Shown piece by piece: positions 44,369 through 52,440 of a stretch of DNA of 54,261 nt. The translations under genes were made by a program, and so were the position numbers. Source of the DNA: Actinomycetes bacterium (GTDB taxonomy: Bacteria > Actinomycetota > Actinomycetes > S36-B12 > CAIYMF01); contig JAKOVT010000156.1 of assembly GCA_029781935.1 (NCBI GenBank), positions 1 through 54,261 on the forward strand. The letters are read 5' to 3'. Positions within the stretch are counted from its first letter, which is position 1; every line of letters begins with the position of its first letter. The notes under the pieces were generated by a model. It ran no database searches, had not been told where the DNA came from, and was given only the letters and a program-made list of their open reading frames with translations.

Positions 44369-44405
44369 ACCACACTCCCGCGAATCCACCCCTCCCCCGA
44401 TCCGC

Positions 44406-44441
44406 GGTGATGACGGGTCACTCCGGTGCCTCCTCATCACC
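44406..44441. repeat. Palindromic repeat family E, copy 2
   Basis: Ends GGTGATGA and TCATCACC pair, flanking an imperfect inner stem around CACTCCGGTG. It overlaps the stop codon of the AbiEi/DUF559-like gene and could act as its terminator. Confidence 0.6.
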
Positions 44442-45495
44442 GAGGAGCCGGGCGCGCGAGTCTCCGGAGCGACTCGAGAACCCGGGCGGAGTCCTGCGCC
44501 AGCGCCGCAACCGGCATCCGGAGCACGACGTACCCGAGCGCGGTGAGCTCCGCGTCGCGTTCCGCGTCGGCGGCCTGCACACGCGGGTCGAGGTGGTGCG
44601 GCCCGTCGACCTCGATCACGAGCCGCCGGCCGTCCGGCAGGACCACCAGAAGATCGACCCGACGCGGTCCGGCGGGCGTCTGGATCAGCACCTGCCGGCG
44701 CGGTACGCCGAGACCGGCCTGCTCCACGAGCCGCGCGACCTGCGCCTCGCGGAGCGACTCGGCCCCGGAACCGGCGTCCGCAAGTGCCACCAGCAGTGCG
44801 GCGCGGTGCCGCGTTCTCGGCCGACGGGACAGCACGTCCGCCACGTCGTCGGGCCGAGTCAGTCGCTGTTGGACGACGGCGATCACGAGCGCCGTCGCGA
44901 CTGCGGCCGACCGCTCCCAGGATGCGGCGTCGATGGCGGCGCGGGCCGGTGTGCTGCACGGCAGACCGCCGACGCCGCCGGCGAACCTGTCGGCGGTCGC
45001 CGCGCGGTGCACCGCCCCGTCAGCCCGGACCGAGAGGGGCTCGAGGGCCGAAGTACGGTGCGCCACGACACCGGCCAACCGGGGCGGCCGCCGTTCCGGA
45101 CCGACGAGCACGTGGATCCGGCGGTCCTCCCATCCGCGCAGACCGTGCCGTTCCAACGCGGTGCGACCGGCCAGCACCGCATCGTCGCCCGCGTTGATCA
45201 GCGCCACCGACATCTGCTGCGCTCGGGTCAGGGCACCGGTGCTGAGCGCGACGACCAGCGGACCGATCGTGCGCCAGCGCTGTGCTCGCACCTGCCCCCG
45301 CACATGTCTCGGCGTCACGCCGAGGGCCGCGAGCTGGTCGCGGCGTGCGACACCGAGCTGTCGCTCCGCCAGCTCGCGGAGCCCGGGTATGCGGTCGAGC
45401 GGTCGAGTGCGTCCAGACACGGCGGCAGGGTGGAGGGACGCGAGGGCCGCAGGCACCGCGGACCGTGCGCCGCTGGGGACGGGGCGCCGAGCCAT
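44437..45495 (-). CDS. AbiEi-like/DUF559 protein with endonuclease-like C-terminus
   Basis: Protein of 352 residues from the chosen ATG. The N-terminal region (RELAERQLGVARRDQLAALGVTPR, then VRAQRWRTIG) looks like the winged-helix part of AbiEi-type antitoxins. The C-terminal ~110 residues look like DUF559, a Vsr/PD-(D/E)XK relative: PRRVDLLVVLPDGRRLVIEVDGPHH, with the D and ExD pattern, then ELTALGYVVLRMPVAAL. Such fused proteins are common and often multicopy in actinobacteria, usually without an AbiEii toxin beside them, as here. The frame is open to GTG 45555. I prefer ATG 45495 because a palindrome (45540-45572) would then lie in the promoter region. Function unproven. Confidence 0.78.
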   Translation of the reverse strand: MARRPVPSGARSAVPAALASLHPAAVSGRTRPLDRIPGLRELAERQLGVARRDQLAALGVTPRHVRGQVRAQRWRTIGPLVVALSTGALTRAQQMSVALINAGDDAVLAGRTALERHGLRGWEDRRIHVLVGPERRPPRLAGVVAHRTSALEPLSVRADGAVHRAATADRFAGGVGGLPCSTPARAAIDAASWERSAAVATALVIAVVQQRLTRPDDVADVLSRRPRTRHRAALLVALADAGSGAESLREAQVARLVEQAGLGVPRRQVLIQTPAGPRRVDLLVVLPDGRRLVIEVDGPHHLDPRVQAADAERDAELTALGYVVLRMPVAALAQDSARVLESLRRLARPAPR

Positions 45496-45539
45496 CCGCG
45501 CCGTGGACAACGCACATGTCCCGCCAGCGCCGCGACCCC

Positions 45540-45572
45540 GGTGACGAGAGGGCACCTGGGTGCCTCGTCACC
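45540..45572. repeat. Palindromic repeat family E, copy 3 (candidate operator)
   Basis: GGTGACGAG (45540-45548) pairs perfectly with CTCGTCACC (45564-45572). Inner GCACC/GGTGC arms pair too, with a 3-nt bulge. It lies just upstream of the preferred start of the AbiEi/DUF559-like gene. AbiEi-type proteins are known to bind inverted repeats in their own promoters. Confidence 0.6.
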
Positions 45573-45598
45573 ACCGCGAACGGCGACCAGCGACGGGG

Positions 45599-46198
45599 TT
45601 AGCCCACGGGGCGCCATTCGAGGTCGCTGGGCATGGCTCGGCTCGGGGGGACGCAGACGAGGCGCTGACCGCTCGCGTCGTACGCCAGGAGTCCCCGCGT
45701 CGGGCACGGTGTGCCGGCGACCTGCACCTGCGTCACGGTCATGCCGTCGTCGCCGACCGGGGGCTCGTCGGACGCCGTCCCGCCCACTCCCCCGAGCAGC
45801 ATGCTGAACGCGACCACGACCGCAGCCAGCAGTACGGCGGTGAGCCCGAGCCGGGTCGGCCGGGAGAACCGGGACCACCGGCCGACGAGCAGGGAGATGA
45901 GGTCGTCGCCGGGCGGTTCCTCGGCCTCGTCGGCGTACGCCGAACGCTCGGCTCGTCGGCCGAGCTCGACCGCCGGGTGCGGTCCCATCGCCGGAGTCAC
46001 TGCCGCGACCGGCAGCGTGGCGAACGACGACCGCGCCTCCTCGATCGCCGCGCGCACGCCAGGCGTGTCGCCGCCGGGGTACCACCACTGCAGTCCCCGG
46101 TCGAGGTCCAGCGCCCACGCGGGCCGGCCGTCGTGGTCGATCGCGAGCACGAGGTCGCGGCCACCCGCGATCTCCCGCACGAACACGACGTCGGCCAT
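45599..46198 (-). CDS. Single-span membrane protein, short paralog of the NERD membrane protein
   Basis: Protein of 199 residues. It opens with a small conserved module: GRDLVLAIDHDGRPAWALDL then WWYPGG (residues 13-44). A membrane segment lies at about 117-138. The C-terminal module is PCPTRGLLAYDASGQRLVC, ending SDLEWRPVG. Both end modules are shared with the protein at 50519-51787, which has a NERD nuclease-like domain between them. Function unknown. ATG 46198 has GGAGG 5 nt upstream. Confidence 0.78.
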   Translation of the reverse strand: MADVVFVREIAGGRDLVLAIDHDGRPAWALDLDRGLQWWYPGGDTPGVRAAIEEARSSFATLPVAAVTPAMGPHPAVELGRRAERSAYADEAEEPPGDDLISLLVGRWSRFSRPTRLGLTAVLLAAVVVAFSMLLGGVGGTASDEPPVGDDGMTVTQVQVAGTPCPTRGLLAYDASGQRLVCVPPSRAMPSDLEWRPVG

Positions 46199-46279
46199 CG
46201 AGCCCTCCAGCCACCAGGGTGCGCCTCCTCCCGGGTCCGTCGCATCCGCATCCCCGCATCCGGCGCGCCGCGTGCCGGC

Positions 46280-46606
46280 TCAGCGACGTGGATACGCCGC
46301 GGGCATGACGTCGTCGAGGTCGCCGCAGGCGTTGGCGAGGTGCCGGGCCCAGGAGAGCTGCACGCGCACCAGCTTGCGGTTGCGCCGCCGGTCCTCCCGC
46401 AGCCACTGCCGGCCGTGCTGGTGGCCGCAGGCGCACACGGTGCGCGGCTGGCTCCCCCACGTCCAGGTGCAGCGCGACCCGCCCGCGAGCCAGTCCTTCA
46501 GCGTGCGCGGCAGGTCGCACGCGCCGTGGCGGTGATCGTGCTCGGCCGAGCGGCCGGCGTACCAGATGACGACGGGGATCGGGTCGGTGCTGTCGGTGTG
46601 CGACAC
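46280..46606 (-). CDS. Small hypothetical protein with Cys/Trp motif
   Basis: Protein of 108 residues containing CTWTWGSQPRTVCACGHQHG, so three Cys and two His that might bind metal, followed by a basic helix (WLREDRRRNRKLVRVQLSWA). I do not recognise the family. GTG 46606 has GGGAGG 8 nt upstream. That ribosome-binding site lies inside the stem of a long nested hairpin (46615-46670), suggesting translational control. It ends 81 bp before the start of the short NERD-family paralog, in the same direction. Confidence 0.6.
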   Translation of the reverse strand: MSHTDSTDPIPVVIWYAGRSAEHDHRHGACDLPRTLKDWLAGGSRCTWTWGSQPRTVCACGHQHGRQWLREDRRRNRKLVRVQLSWARHLANACGDLDDVMPAAYPRR

Positions 46607-46614
46607 GTGGTTCG

Positions 46615-46670
46615 CCTCCCAGGTGGGGGCGCGCCCGTGCCGCTACGACACGGGCGGACGCCCTGGGAGG
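46615..46670 (-). promoter_or_regulatory. Nested hairpin that can mask the ribosome-binding site of the downstream gene
   Basis: Read on the minus strand, CCTCCCAGG (46670-46662) pairs with CCTGGGAGG (46623-46615), which contains the GGGAGG ribosome-binding site of the gene starting at 46606. An inner 8-bp stem (46649-46656 with 46632-46639) and 9-nt loop sit inside. This is the form of a translational switch or thermosensor; it matches no riboswitch class I can name. Confidence 0.6.
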
Positions 46671-46894
46671 GCGACCCCTCCGGCGCAGCGGTGAGCCGTA
46701 CGACGCATGCCGGCGACCCTAGCGGCGAGGTCCGTCGGAGGAGCGACGTACAGTGCTCGCGGATCACGAAAGTCCGACCCGATGCCCCGGCAGGTCGGCT
46801 GGCAACCGCGCACGTGCGCACGGTGCCCCGGGTGACGATCCGCCCGTCCTCGCACACGAGGTCCGGGAAGCGCCCGCATCGGAGGAGCACCGCA

Positions 46895-47224
46895 GTGTCC
46901 ACCCCTGGCGACGACGGCATCCGCCGCGAGCATCCCGAACTGACCGAGGAAGCGGAGATCGCGGCCCGTTTCGCGGCGCAGCTGATGGGCGGCACGATCG
47001 CGTCCGGGCCACCACCCGCTGGCAGCATGCTCGCGTGGATGCTGGCCCATCCGGGATGGGACCGCGACGACATCACGGCCGAGTACGCCCGGCGCGGGGT
47101 CGACTGGGAGGCCGTGTGGCTGCGCGGCGAGTGCACCGAGGAGGACGAGCGGCGGTTGTGCGGCGAGGCCGCAGGCACCGACGCGCGTCCACCGGCCACC
47201 CCGGGGTCGAGCGCAGCGTACTGA
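46895..47224 (+). CDS. Hypothetical protein (109 aa)
   Basis: Acidic soluble protein beginning (V)STPGDDGIRREHPELTEEAE, with a helical centre and HPGWDRDDITAEYARRGVDWEAVWLRGE. I see no known domain. GTG 46895 has a strong GGAGGAG site 7 nt upstream. The stop lies 13 bp from that of the convergent 2TM protein gene. It is the only plus-strand gene in this stretch. Confidence 0.6.
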   Translation: MSTPGDDGIRREHPELTEEAEIAARFAAQLMGGTIASGPPPAGSMLAWMLAHPGWDRDDITAEYARRGVDWEAVWLRGECTEEDERRLCGEAAGTDARPPATPGSSAAY

Positions 47225-47237
47225 TCCCGACCGAGCC

Positions 47238-47537
47238 TCAGGCGATGCCGCCGCGCTTCATCTCCTGCTGGACGTCGGCCTCGGTGATCGGACGACGGAT
47301 GAACACGTCGTAGAACCGGATCACGATGCCGATGCCCCATCCGGCCATCACCCAGCCCGGCCAGAAGTAGCCGCCGCCCGACCACCACCACACCAGGGTG
47401 AGGAACGCGTTGACGACGACGTACACGACCAGGTGGCCCTGGAACTCGCGCTTGGCCTTGAGCCGCTTGAGGGCCAGGTCGTGCTCGATGGCCTCCGGGA
47501 CCGGTACGCCGGTGATGGGCTGCATGTCGTGCGACAT
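47238..47537 (-). CDS. 2TM domain-containing protein
   Basis: Small membrane protein of 99 residues matching the 2TM family. An amphipathic helix (EAIEHDLALKRLKAKREFQGH) leads into the first span (LVVYVVVNAFLTLVWWW). A short GGGYFWPGW turn and the second span (VMAGWGIGIVIRFYDVF) follow, then a basic tail. In other proteins this domain sits beside histidine kinases or LytTR regulators; here it stands alone, so the role is unknown. ATG 47537 has GGGGAGG 6 nt upstream. Confidence 0.85.
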   Translation of the reverse strand: MSHDMQPITGVPVPEAIEHDLALKRLKAKREFQGHLVVYVVVNAFLTLVWWWSGGGYFWPGWVMAGWGIGIVIRFYDVFIRRPITEADVQQEMKRGGIA

Positions 47538-47775
47538 GGTCGACCTCCCCGCTCGACGTTCACGCGCAGGCGACCGACAACTGCGGGGACGGCACACCCG
47601 CCCGCACCGCCAGTCTCCTCGCGCTCTCGCCCGATCGCCTGGCAGCGGCCGCATCGTCCGGACTCCGTGCTCCGAGCCCCCGCGCTTTGCCCGCTGGCCG
47701 AGCCACTGTCGGAGCCGGCTGCCATGATCGTTCTCAGGCCCGGTGAACGAGACCGGGCGGGATCGGGGGATCTCC

Positions 47776-48117
47776 GTGCAGGCCGGCAAGCAGACGTTCG
47801 TCATCCACCAGCAGTCCTCACCCGCGCGACGCGTCTCCACCGTCGCCGCCTGGAACCCCGTGCGGGGCCTCGAGATCACGCACGAGGTCGAGCATCACGA
47901 GGCCCCCGGTGGCGGTACGGCGCAGACCGAGGTGATCCATCAGGTGCCCGAGGCTCGGGTGCCCGAGCTCATCGCGCGCCTCGGCGTCGACATCGCCACA
48001 GTCCCGGCGCTCATCGCCTGGGCCTCGGCGTCGAGCGCGAACGCGACCCGCCTCACGTCGGCGCTGGCTCAGATGGACCCGCCCACCCTGGTCTTCAGCC
48101 GCCAGTCCCAGCACTGA
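47776..48117 (+). CDS. Hypothetical protein (113 aa)
   Basis: Short soluble protein containing TFVIHQQSSPARRVSTV, EITHEVEHHEAPGGGTAQTEVIHQVPEA and an Ala-rich helical tail. I do not recognise the family. GTG 47776 follows GGGGGATCTCC; the frame is open to GTG 47743. The next plus-strand gene starts 62 bp later, past the palindrome GTCGTACGAC. Confidence 0.5.
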   Translation: MQAGKQTFVIHQQSSPARRVSTVAAWNPVRGLEITHEVEHHEAPGGGTAQTEVIHQVPEARVPELIARLGVDIATVPALIAWASASSANATRLTSALAQMDPPTLVFSRQSQH

Positions 48118-48179
48118 ACAACGTCGTCGTACGACGCCTTCGACGCGCGTCCGCGTGACCGTGTGCCTAGTCTCCCGGC

Positions 48180-48722
48180 GTGCGGGTACACGATCTCGAG
48201 AACGCCTACCGCGTCATCACCACCGAGGACTCCCGCATCGCGCCTGGCGGCCCGATGGCGGCGTACGTCGGCGAGCAGCTGACCCCCGACATCCTCGCGA
48301 AGGCCTACCTGGCGCGCAGCGATGGCGAGGACCTCCCGCCGCGCTGGCTGCCGCCTGTGGTTCGCAGCTTCACGGTGCCGACCCTGATCGGGCTCACGTG
48401 CGAGCTCACCGCCGATGGCGCCGGACGCGAGCTGCGCGCGGCTCTGGCCTCGGCGCTGCCGGGAGTGGCTGTCGGCGGGGTCGACTCGGTGGGCAGCCTG
48501 TGGGGTCCGATCGCGAAGTACGGCGTCCTCGATACGAACCTGTTCGCGTCGCGCGACGAGGCGACCGGGCACCAGATGACGCTCGAGGTCGGCGGTGACT
48601 GCATCGACGACGACGGCAGCCGGTTGCCCCGGATCACCGGCGACCGCGCGACCGTCCGTGTCACGAGGGTGCACTGGACCAACGTGTCCGGCCTGTGCGT
48701 CGGGGGACCGTTCTACCTCTGA
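48180..48722 (+). CDS. Hypothetical protein (180 aa)
   Basis: Soluble protein beginning (V)RVHDLENAYRVITTEDSRIAPGG. No signal peptide, membrane segment or known motif is visible. The sequence is balanced and non-repetitive with normal codon bias, which supports a real gene. GTG 48180 has no clear ribosome-binding site. Its stop is one base from the stop of the convergent NERD-helicase gene. Confidence 0.62.
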   Translation: MRVHDLENAYRVITTEDSRIAPGGPMAAYVGEQLTPDILAKAYLARSDGEDLPPRWLPPVVRSFTVPTLIGLTCELTADGAGRELRAALASALPGVAVGGVDSVGSLWGPIAKYGVLDTNLFASRDEATGHQMTLEVGGDCIDDDGSRLPRITGDRATVRVTRVHWTNVSGLCVGGPFYL

Positions 48723-48723
48723 C

Positions 48724-50379
48724 TCAGCCAGCGCTGCGCTGGAGCTTCTTCACGAGCTCCTTGCCGCCGACGCGGCGGAGCACCTCCGGGTCGCCGCACA
48801 CGACGAGCTGGTCGCGGGCGCGCGACATGCCGACGAGCAGCGTCTCGCGCGCGGTCGCGTCGTCGCGGAACCCGTCGACTGCCAGCACGATCGCCGGCCG
48901 CTCGAGGCCCTTGAACCCGGGCACCGTGGCGTAGAAGAACTGGTCGCCGTCCCAGAGCGTGTCCCAGTAGCCCTCGCGGCCGTGCGCGTCGACGAGCTCC
49001 ACCTGCACCGGGTGGCGGTGGTGGGTGGTGAGCAGCGCGAGATCCGACGGCGCCCAGCCCTCGCCGAGCAGACGCTCGGCCTCGTCGTCGGCGGCCGCCA
49101 CGGCGTCCTCCGACGAGCACGGCACGAACCGCACGGCCGGACCACCGCCGCCGAGGACGGTCATCGCCTCGGGCAGGAGCAGGTTCACCGCGGCCGAGAT
49201 GGGGCCGGAGTTGCGCAGGTTCTCGTCGAGCGTGAGCACCGGGAGGCCGAGGCCGTCGCCGCCCTCGCGGCCGAACACCTGCTGCGCGGCGTCGCTGAAC
49301 ACCGCGAGGTGCTGCGACGCCGGCGATCGGTACGCCGCGAGCAGCGGGGCCCACCACAGCGCCCCGAAGTCCTGCCCCTCGTCGACGACGATCGCGTCGT
49401 ACCGGTGCTCGTCGTCGAGATCGGCGGCGAGCACGGCCATCCGCTGCGGGATCTCGACGTCCCACTCGGGCTGCTGCGCCGCCTCCGACGCGACCGCGCC
49501 CCAGCGGTAGCCCAGGGCGTGGAAGGTGGTGACGTCGAGGCGAGACCGCAGGTCGTCGGGCCACGACGACACGAGCCGCTCGACCCACGACGTGAGCCCG
49601 CGAGAGTAGGCGACGAACGCGACGCGCTCCCCCGCGGCCGCCCAGCGTCGCGCCTGCTCGACTGCGAGGAACGTCTTGCCCGTGCCCGGTCCGCCGACCA
49701 CCTGGTAGCGCGGCAGCCGGCGGGCCATCGACAGGACGGTGTGCTGCTCCTGGGTGAGCCGTTCGACGAGCTCCTCGCGCACGAGCCGCAGCGCCGCGAC
49801 CTCCGCTTGCGAGTCGCCCCGGCCGGCGAGGATGTCGACGGCGGCCTCGACTCCTGCGGCGCCCGGCGGGGTCTGCGGCTGGTTCTCGAGCTTCCCCACG
49901 AGCAGGTCGTAGATCCTGCCCATCGCGTCGCGCTCCTCGCCCTTCGCGATCACGAGATAGCGCGGCAGCCCCGGTCCGAGGTCCTCGTCCTCCGGCTGCG
50001 CGGTGTCGGGCAGCGCGACGAGATGCACCATCCGCGGCGGCGGCCCGGGCCAGCGGCGGTGGTCCTTGAGGTAGCGACGTACCAGGTACTTCTCGCTCTT
50101 GGCCTGGTCGGCGAGGTCGATCGCGTGCCGGCCGAGAGCGCCGACCTGGACGTACTCGCCGCCCTCGAACCGGACCTGGCCACCCTTGACCTCGACCGTC
50201 GCGAAACCCTCCGGCATCAGCACGACGAGGTCGGTCTCCCAGTCGCCGTCGCGCCCGCAGAGGACCACGCCGTGCAGCAGGACATCGCACTCGCGCAGCT
50301 TCGCCCGGAACGCCTTCCAGACCCGCTCCTCCGCACCGTTCTTGAACCGCGGCCGCTCCGGATAGCACCGCCCCGCCAT
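48724..50379 (-). CDS. NERD-domain helicase (UvrD/Rep-like superfamily 1)
   Basis: Predicted DNA-processing enzyme of 551 residues. The N-terminal ~100 residues are a NERD nuclease-related domain (ERVWKAFRAKLRECDVLLHG, then WETDLVVLMPEGFATVEVKGG with the D and ExK pattern). A superfamily 1 helicase follows. Walker A is VVGGPGTGKTFLAVEQA (K235), motif II is VVDEGQDF, and LLVGMSRARDQLVVCG near the end is the C-terminal motif VI region. It probably unwinds and may cut DNA. ATG 50379 starts MAGRCYPERPRFKNGAEE. It is divergent from the NERD membrane protein across 139 bp, so two NERD proteins share one promoter region. Confidence 0.9.
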   Translation of the reverse strand: MAGRCYPERPRFKNGAEERVWKAFRAKLRECDVLLHGVVLCGRDGDWETDLVVLMPEGFATVEVKGGQVRFEGGEYVQVGALGRHAIDLADQAKSEKYLVRRYLKDHRRWPGPPPRMVHLVALPDTAQPEDEDLGPGLPRYLVIAKGEERDAMGRIYDLLVGKLENQPQTPPGAAGVEAAVDILAGRGDSQAEVAALRLVREELVERLTQEQHTVLSMARRLPRYQVVGGPGTGKTFLAVEQARRWAAAGERVAFVAYSRGLTSWVERLVSSWPDDLRSRLDVTTFHALGYRWGAVASEAAQQPEWDVEIPQRMAVLAADLDDEHRYDAIVVDEGQDFGALWWAPLLAAYRSPASQHLAVFSDAAQQVFGREGGDGLGLPVLTLDENLRNSGPISAAVNLLLPEAMTVLGGGGPAVRFVPCSSEDAVAAADDEAERLLGEGWAPSDLALLTTHHRHPVQVELVDAHGREGYWDTLWDGDQFFYATVPGFKGLERPAIVLAVDGFRDDATARETLLVGMSRARDQLVVCGDPEVLRRVGGKELVKKLQRSAG

Positions 50380-50518
50380 CGCACCCCCTGTGATCGCGTC
50401 CATCCTGGCGCACTGCACCGGCGGACTCGCGTTCGCTCGGCCGATCGCGCCGGGGGTGGTCGCGGATGGAAGCGCTCACTCGCTTCAGGAGCACGCCGTC
50501 CCGGTCGAGGGCACGAGA

Positions 50519-51787
50519 GTGGGGGATCTTCGGCTCGTCTCCGAACGCCGCGATGGCCGCGAGTTGGTTTTCGCGTTCCTGCCGTCGGGCCAGGCCGTGT
50601 GGGCGATGGATGCCGTCAGTCGTCAAGAGTGGTGGTACGCGCCGGAACTGGCACCCGCGGTTCTCCCCGACCTGCGGCGGGCACTTCTCGAGCGGCCCCC
50701 TGCGACGCAGGCGCCCGCGCCGATCGGCCCGGGGGCCGACCTGTCCGTGCATCGTCCAGGGCACGCCGTGCTCGCCGAGATCGAGGCCCAGCACCGGAGC
50801 GCCACGGCCTCGGTGATCGACGGGATGGCCGGCACACTCGAAGAGGGCATCGTGCATTGGTGCGTCGGGTACGTCGGTGAGGCCGAGGTCGGACGCGAGC
50901 TCGAACGGCTCGGGCCGTCGTGGCACGTGCTGCACGGCGTACCGGTCGGGACTCGCGGCTCCGACATCGACCACGTCGTCATCGGACCAGCCGGCGTGTT
51001 CACCATCAACACGAAGCACCACGCCGGTGCCAACGTCGACGTCAAGGGCGACGCCGTCTTCGTTGGTCGCGATCACCAGCACTACATCCGCAACGCGCGC
51101 CACGAGGCCAGTCGGGCTCGCTCCGCTGCCGCCGGGCTCTCCTGCTCGCCGCGCATCCATCCGCTCGTGGTCACCGTCGGGGCGAACCTGCGCATCAAGC
51201 AGGCGCCGGTCGACGTGGGCGTCCTCGACAGCCGGGCGCTCGTCGCGTGGCTGCTCGACCAGCGACCGTCGCTGAGCGACGCGCGGATCAGCGAGGTCTA
51301 CGAGCATCTCCGTTGGAGCGAGCGCTGGACCGAATCGCTGCCGCCAGCCGCCGCAGCGCCGTGGGTCGAAGGCTTCGCTCGTCAGATGGCGACCGAGCAG
51401 GCTGTGGCCCGGACAGTGCGCCGCCGACACCGCGGAGCCGCCGGAGGTCACGCGCCCTCGCATCCCACTCCTGCCGGCGGTCGCGCCTCGAACGGACCGG
51501 GGCGCGCACAGCGGAGGCGCCGAGGGGTTTCGGTCCGACAGGAGCTCGTGCGCCTCGCGGTGGGCATCCTCCTGTTCGCGTTCCTCGTCACCGCGGGCCC
51601 GACGATCCTCAACCGGATTGCGTCGGCCTTCACCCCCAAGGGGCCGGTGATGCCCAGCGCGACCGCGACCGCAGGAGCTGCCTGCACGACTCGAGGCGCC
51701 CAGGCCGTCAGTGCCTCCGGCGCACGCCTGGTGTGCGCCCCGGGTCCAGGCAGCAGCACCCTCGTCTGGCGCACTCCGAAGCCCTGA
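50519..51787 (+). CDS. NERD-domain membrane protein, nuclease-related
   Basis: Protein of 422 residues. An N-terminal module GRELVFAFLPSGQAVWAMD then WWY matches the short paralog at 45599-46198. A NERD domain follows (about 120-230: GEAEVGRELERLGPSW, DIDHVVIGPAGVFTINTKHH, then HYIRNARHEA), carrying the D and a T-K in place of the usual E/Q-x-K. One membrane segment lies at about 342-363. The C-terminal module CTTRGAQAVSASGARLVC is again shared with the paralog. GTG 50519 is preferred because the paralog alignment begins there and GAGG lies 8 nt upstream; the frame is open to 50390. The nuclease part should face the cytoplasm. Confidence 0.83.
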   Translation: MGDLRLVSERRDGRELVFAFLPSGQAVWAMDAVSRQEWWYAPELAPAVLPDLRRALLERPPATQAPAPIGPGADLSVHRPGHAVLAEIEAQHRSATASVIDGMAGTLEEGIVHWCVGYVGEAEVGRELERLGPSWHVLHGVPVGTRGSDIDHVVIGPAGVFTINTKHHAGANVDVKGDAVFVGRDHQHYIRNARHEASRARSAAAGLSCSPRIHPLVVTVGANLRIKQAPVDVGVLDSRALVAWLLDQRPSLSDARISEVYEHLRWSERWTESLPPAAAAPWVEGFARQMATEQAVARTVRRRHRGAAGGHAPSHPTPAGGRASNGPGRAQRRRRGVSVRQELVRLAVGILLFAFLVTAGPTILNRIASAFTPKGPVMPSATATAGAACTTRGAQAVSASGARLVCAPGPGSSTLVWRTPKP

Positions 51788-51799
51788 CCAGTCGCTGGA

Positions 51800-52357
51800 T
51801 CACGCGAGCGGTGCGCTCCGCCCGTAGCCGAAGACGTGCGCGCTTCTGACGTCGATCTCGCGGCGCGGATCGCCGAAGAACGCCTCGATGCGCGTCGCCA
51901 CGCGATGGAACGGCCGCTCGCGAGCGAGGCCCGACGCCGCCCAGTTGGCGTGGGGGACGATCAGGAACAAGTGCTGGGTGTCCGGACTGATGTGGGCTTT
52001 CCAGATGTCCTTGAGGTCGTGGTTATTCGTGGTGGTCCCGCCCCGCTCGACCTCGGCGAGGATGCCCGCACCCTCGTGGAGCCGATAGAAGAAGTCGGGC
52101 CGCGGGCGGGTCACGAGCCCGTCGCCCACGCGGATCACGACCTCCTCTCCGAAGTCGAGCTGCTCGCGCAAGAGCTGGGCGACGATGCTCTGGATCGCCA
52201 GGCTGGAGGCCCCGTGGACGTGCGCCAGATCGATCTGGTCGGCCCTGGAGTCGAGGTGGGCGATCAACTGCTGCGCCAACCCATCGACCTCGACCTGCTC
52301 CGGGTCGCCTTCGTCCACATCGGACCGCACATACCGTGCGTATCCGGTGGCCCCCAC
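51800..52357 (-). CDS. PD-(D/E)XK-like nuclease candidate (185 aa)
   Basis: Soluble protein of 185 residues. Its core RPDFFYRLHEGAGILAEVERG then NNHDLKDIWKAHI and HLFLIVPHANW fits the order of a restriction-endonuclease fold: PD, then a central strand with ExE, then a hydrophobic strand. The usual ExK lysine is not seen, so activity is uncertain. It is divergent from a vsr-like gene with 72 bp between them. A restriction partner of Vsr is one reading; no methyltransferase is present. GTG 52357 is a weak start. Confidence 0.6.
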   Translation of the reverse strand: MGATGYARYVRSDVDEGDPEQVEVDGLAQQLIAHLDSRADQIDLAHVHGASSLAIQSIVAQLLREQLDFGEEVVIRVGDGLVTRPRPDFFYRLHEGAGILAEVERGGTTTNNHDLKDIWKAHISPDTQHLFLIVPHANWAASGLARERPFHRVATRIEAFFGDPRREIDVRSAHVFGYGRSAPLA

Positions 52358-52409
52358 GGCTCGCAGCTTCGCAGCTGCGGCGCAGAGAAGCTAGTCGGGC
52401 GAGGGATGC

Positions 52410-52440
52410 CGACCTGGCACCATGACCGGGTGCCAGGTCG
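52410..52440. promoter_or_regulatory. Perfect 11-bp inverted repeat at the vsr start
   Basis: CGACCTGGCAC (52410-52420) and GTGCCAGGTCG (52430-52440) are exact reverse complements around a 9-nt loop. The right arm overlaps the GTG that I take as the vsr start. It could be an operator shared with the divergent nuclease-like gene, or an RNA hairpin at the start codon. Confidence 0.55.

Noticed and set aside
44437-45495. Complete AbiE toxin-antitoxin pair
   Set aside because: No AbiEii-like nucleotidyltransferase toxin lies beside the AbiEi-like gene.
42952-45807. Plus-strand open frame of 951 codons over recQ and the AbiEi/DUF559 gene
   Set aside because: It spans two well-supported opposite-strand genes and the gap between them. 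The translation has no recognisable domain.
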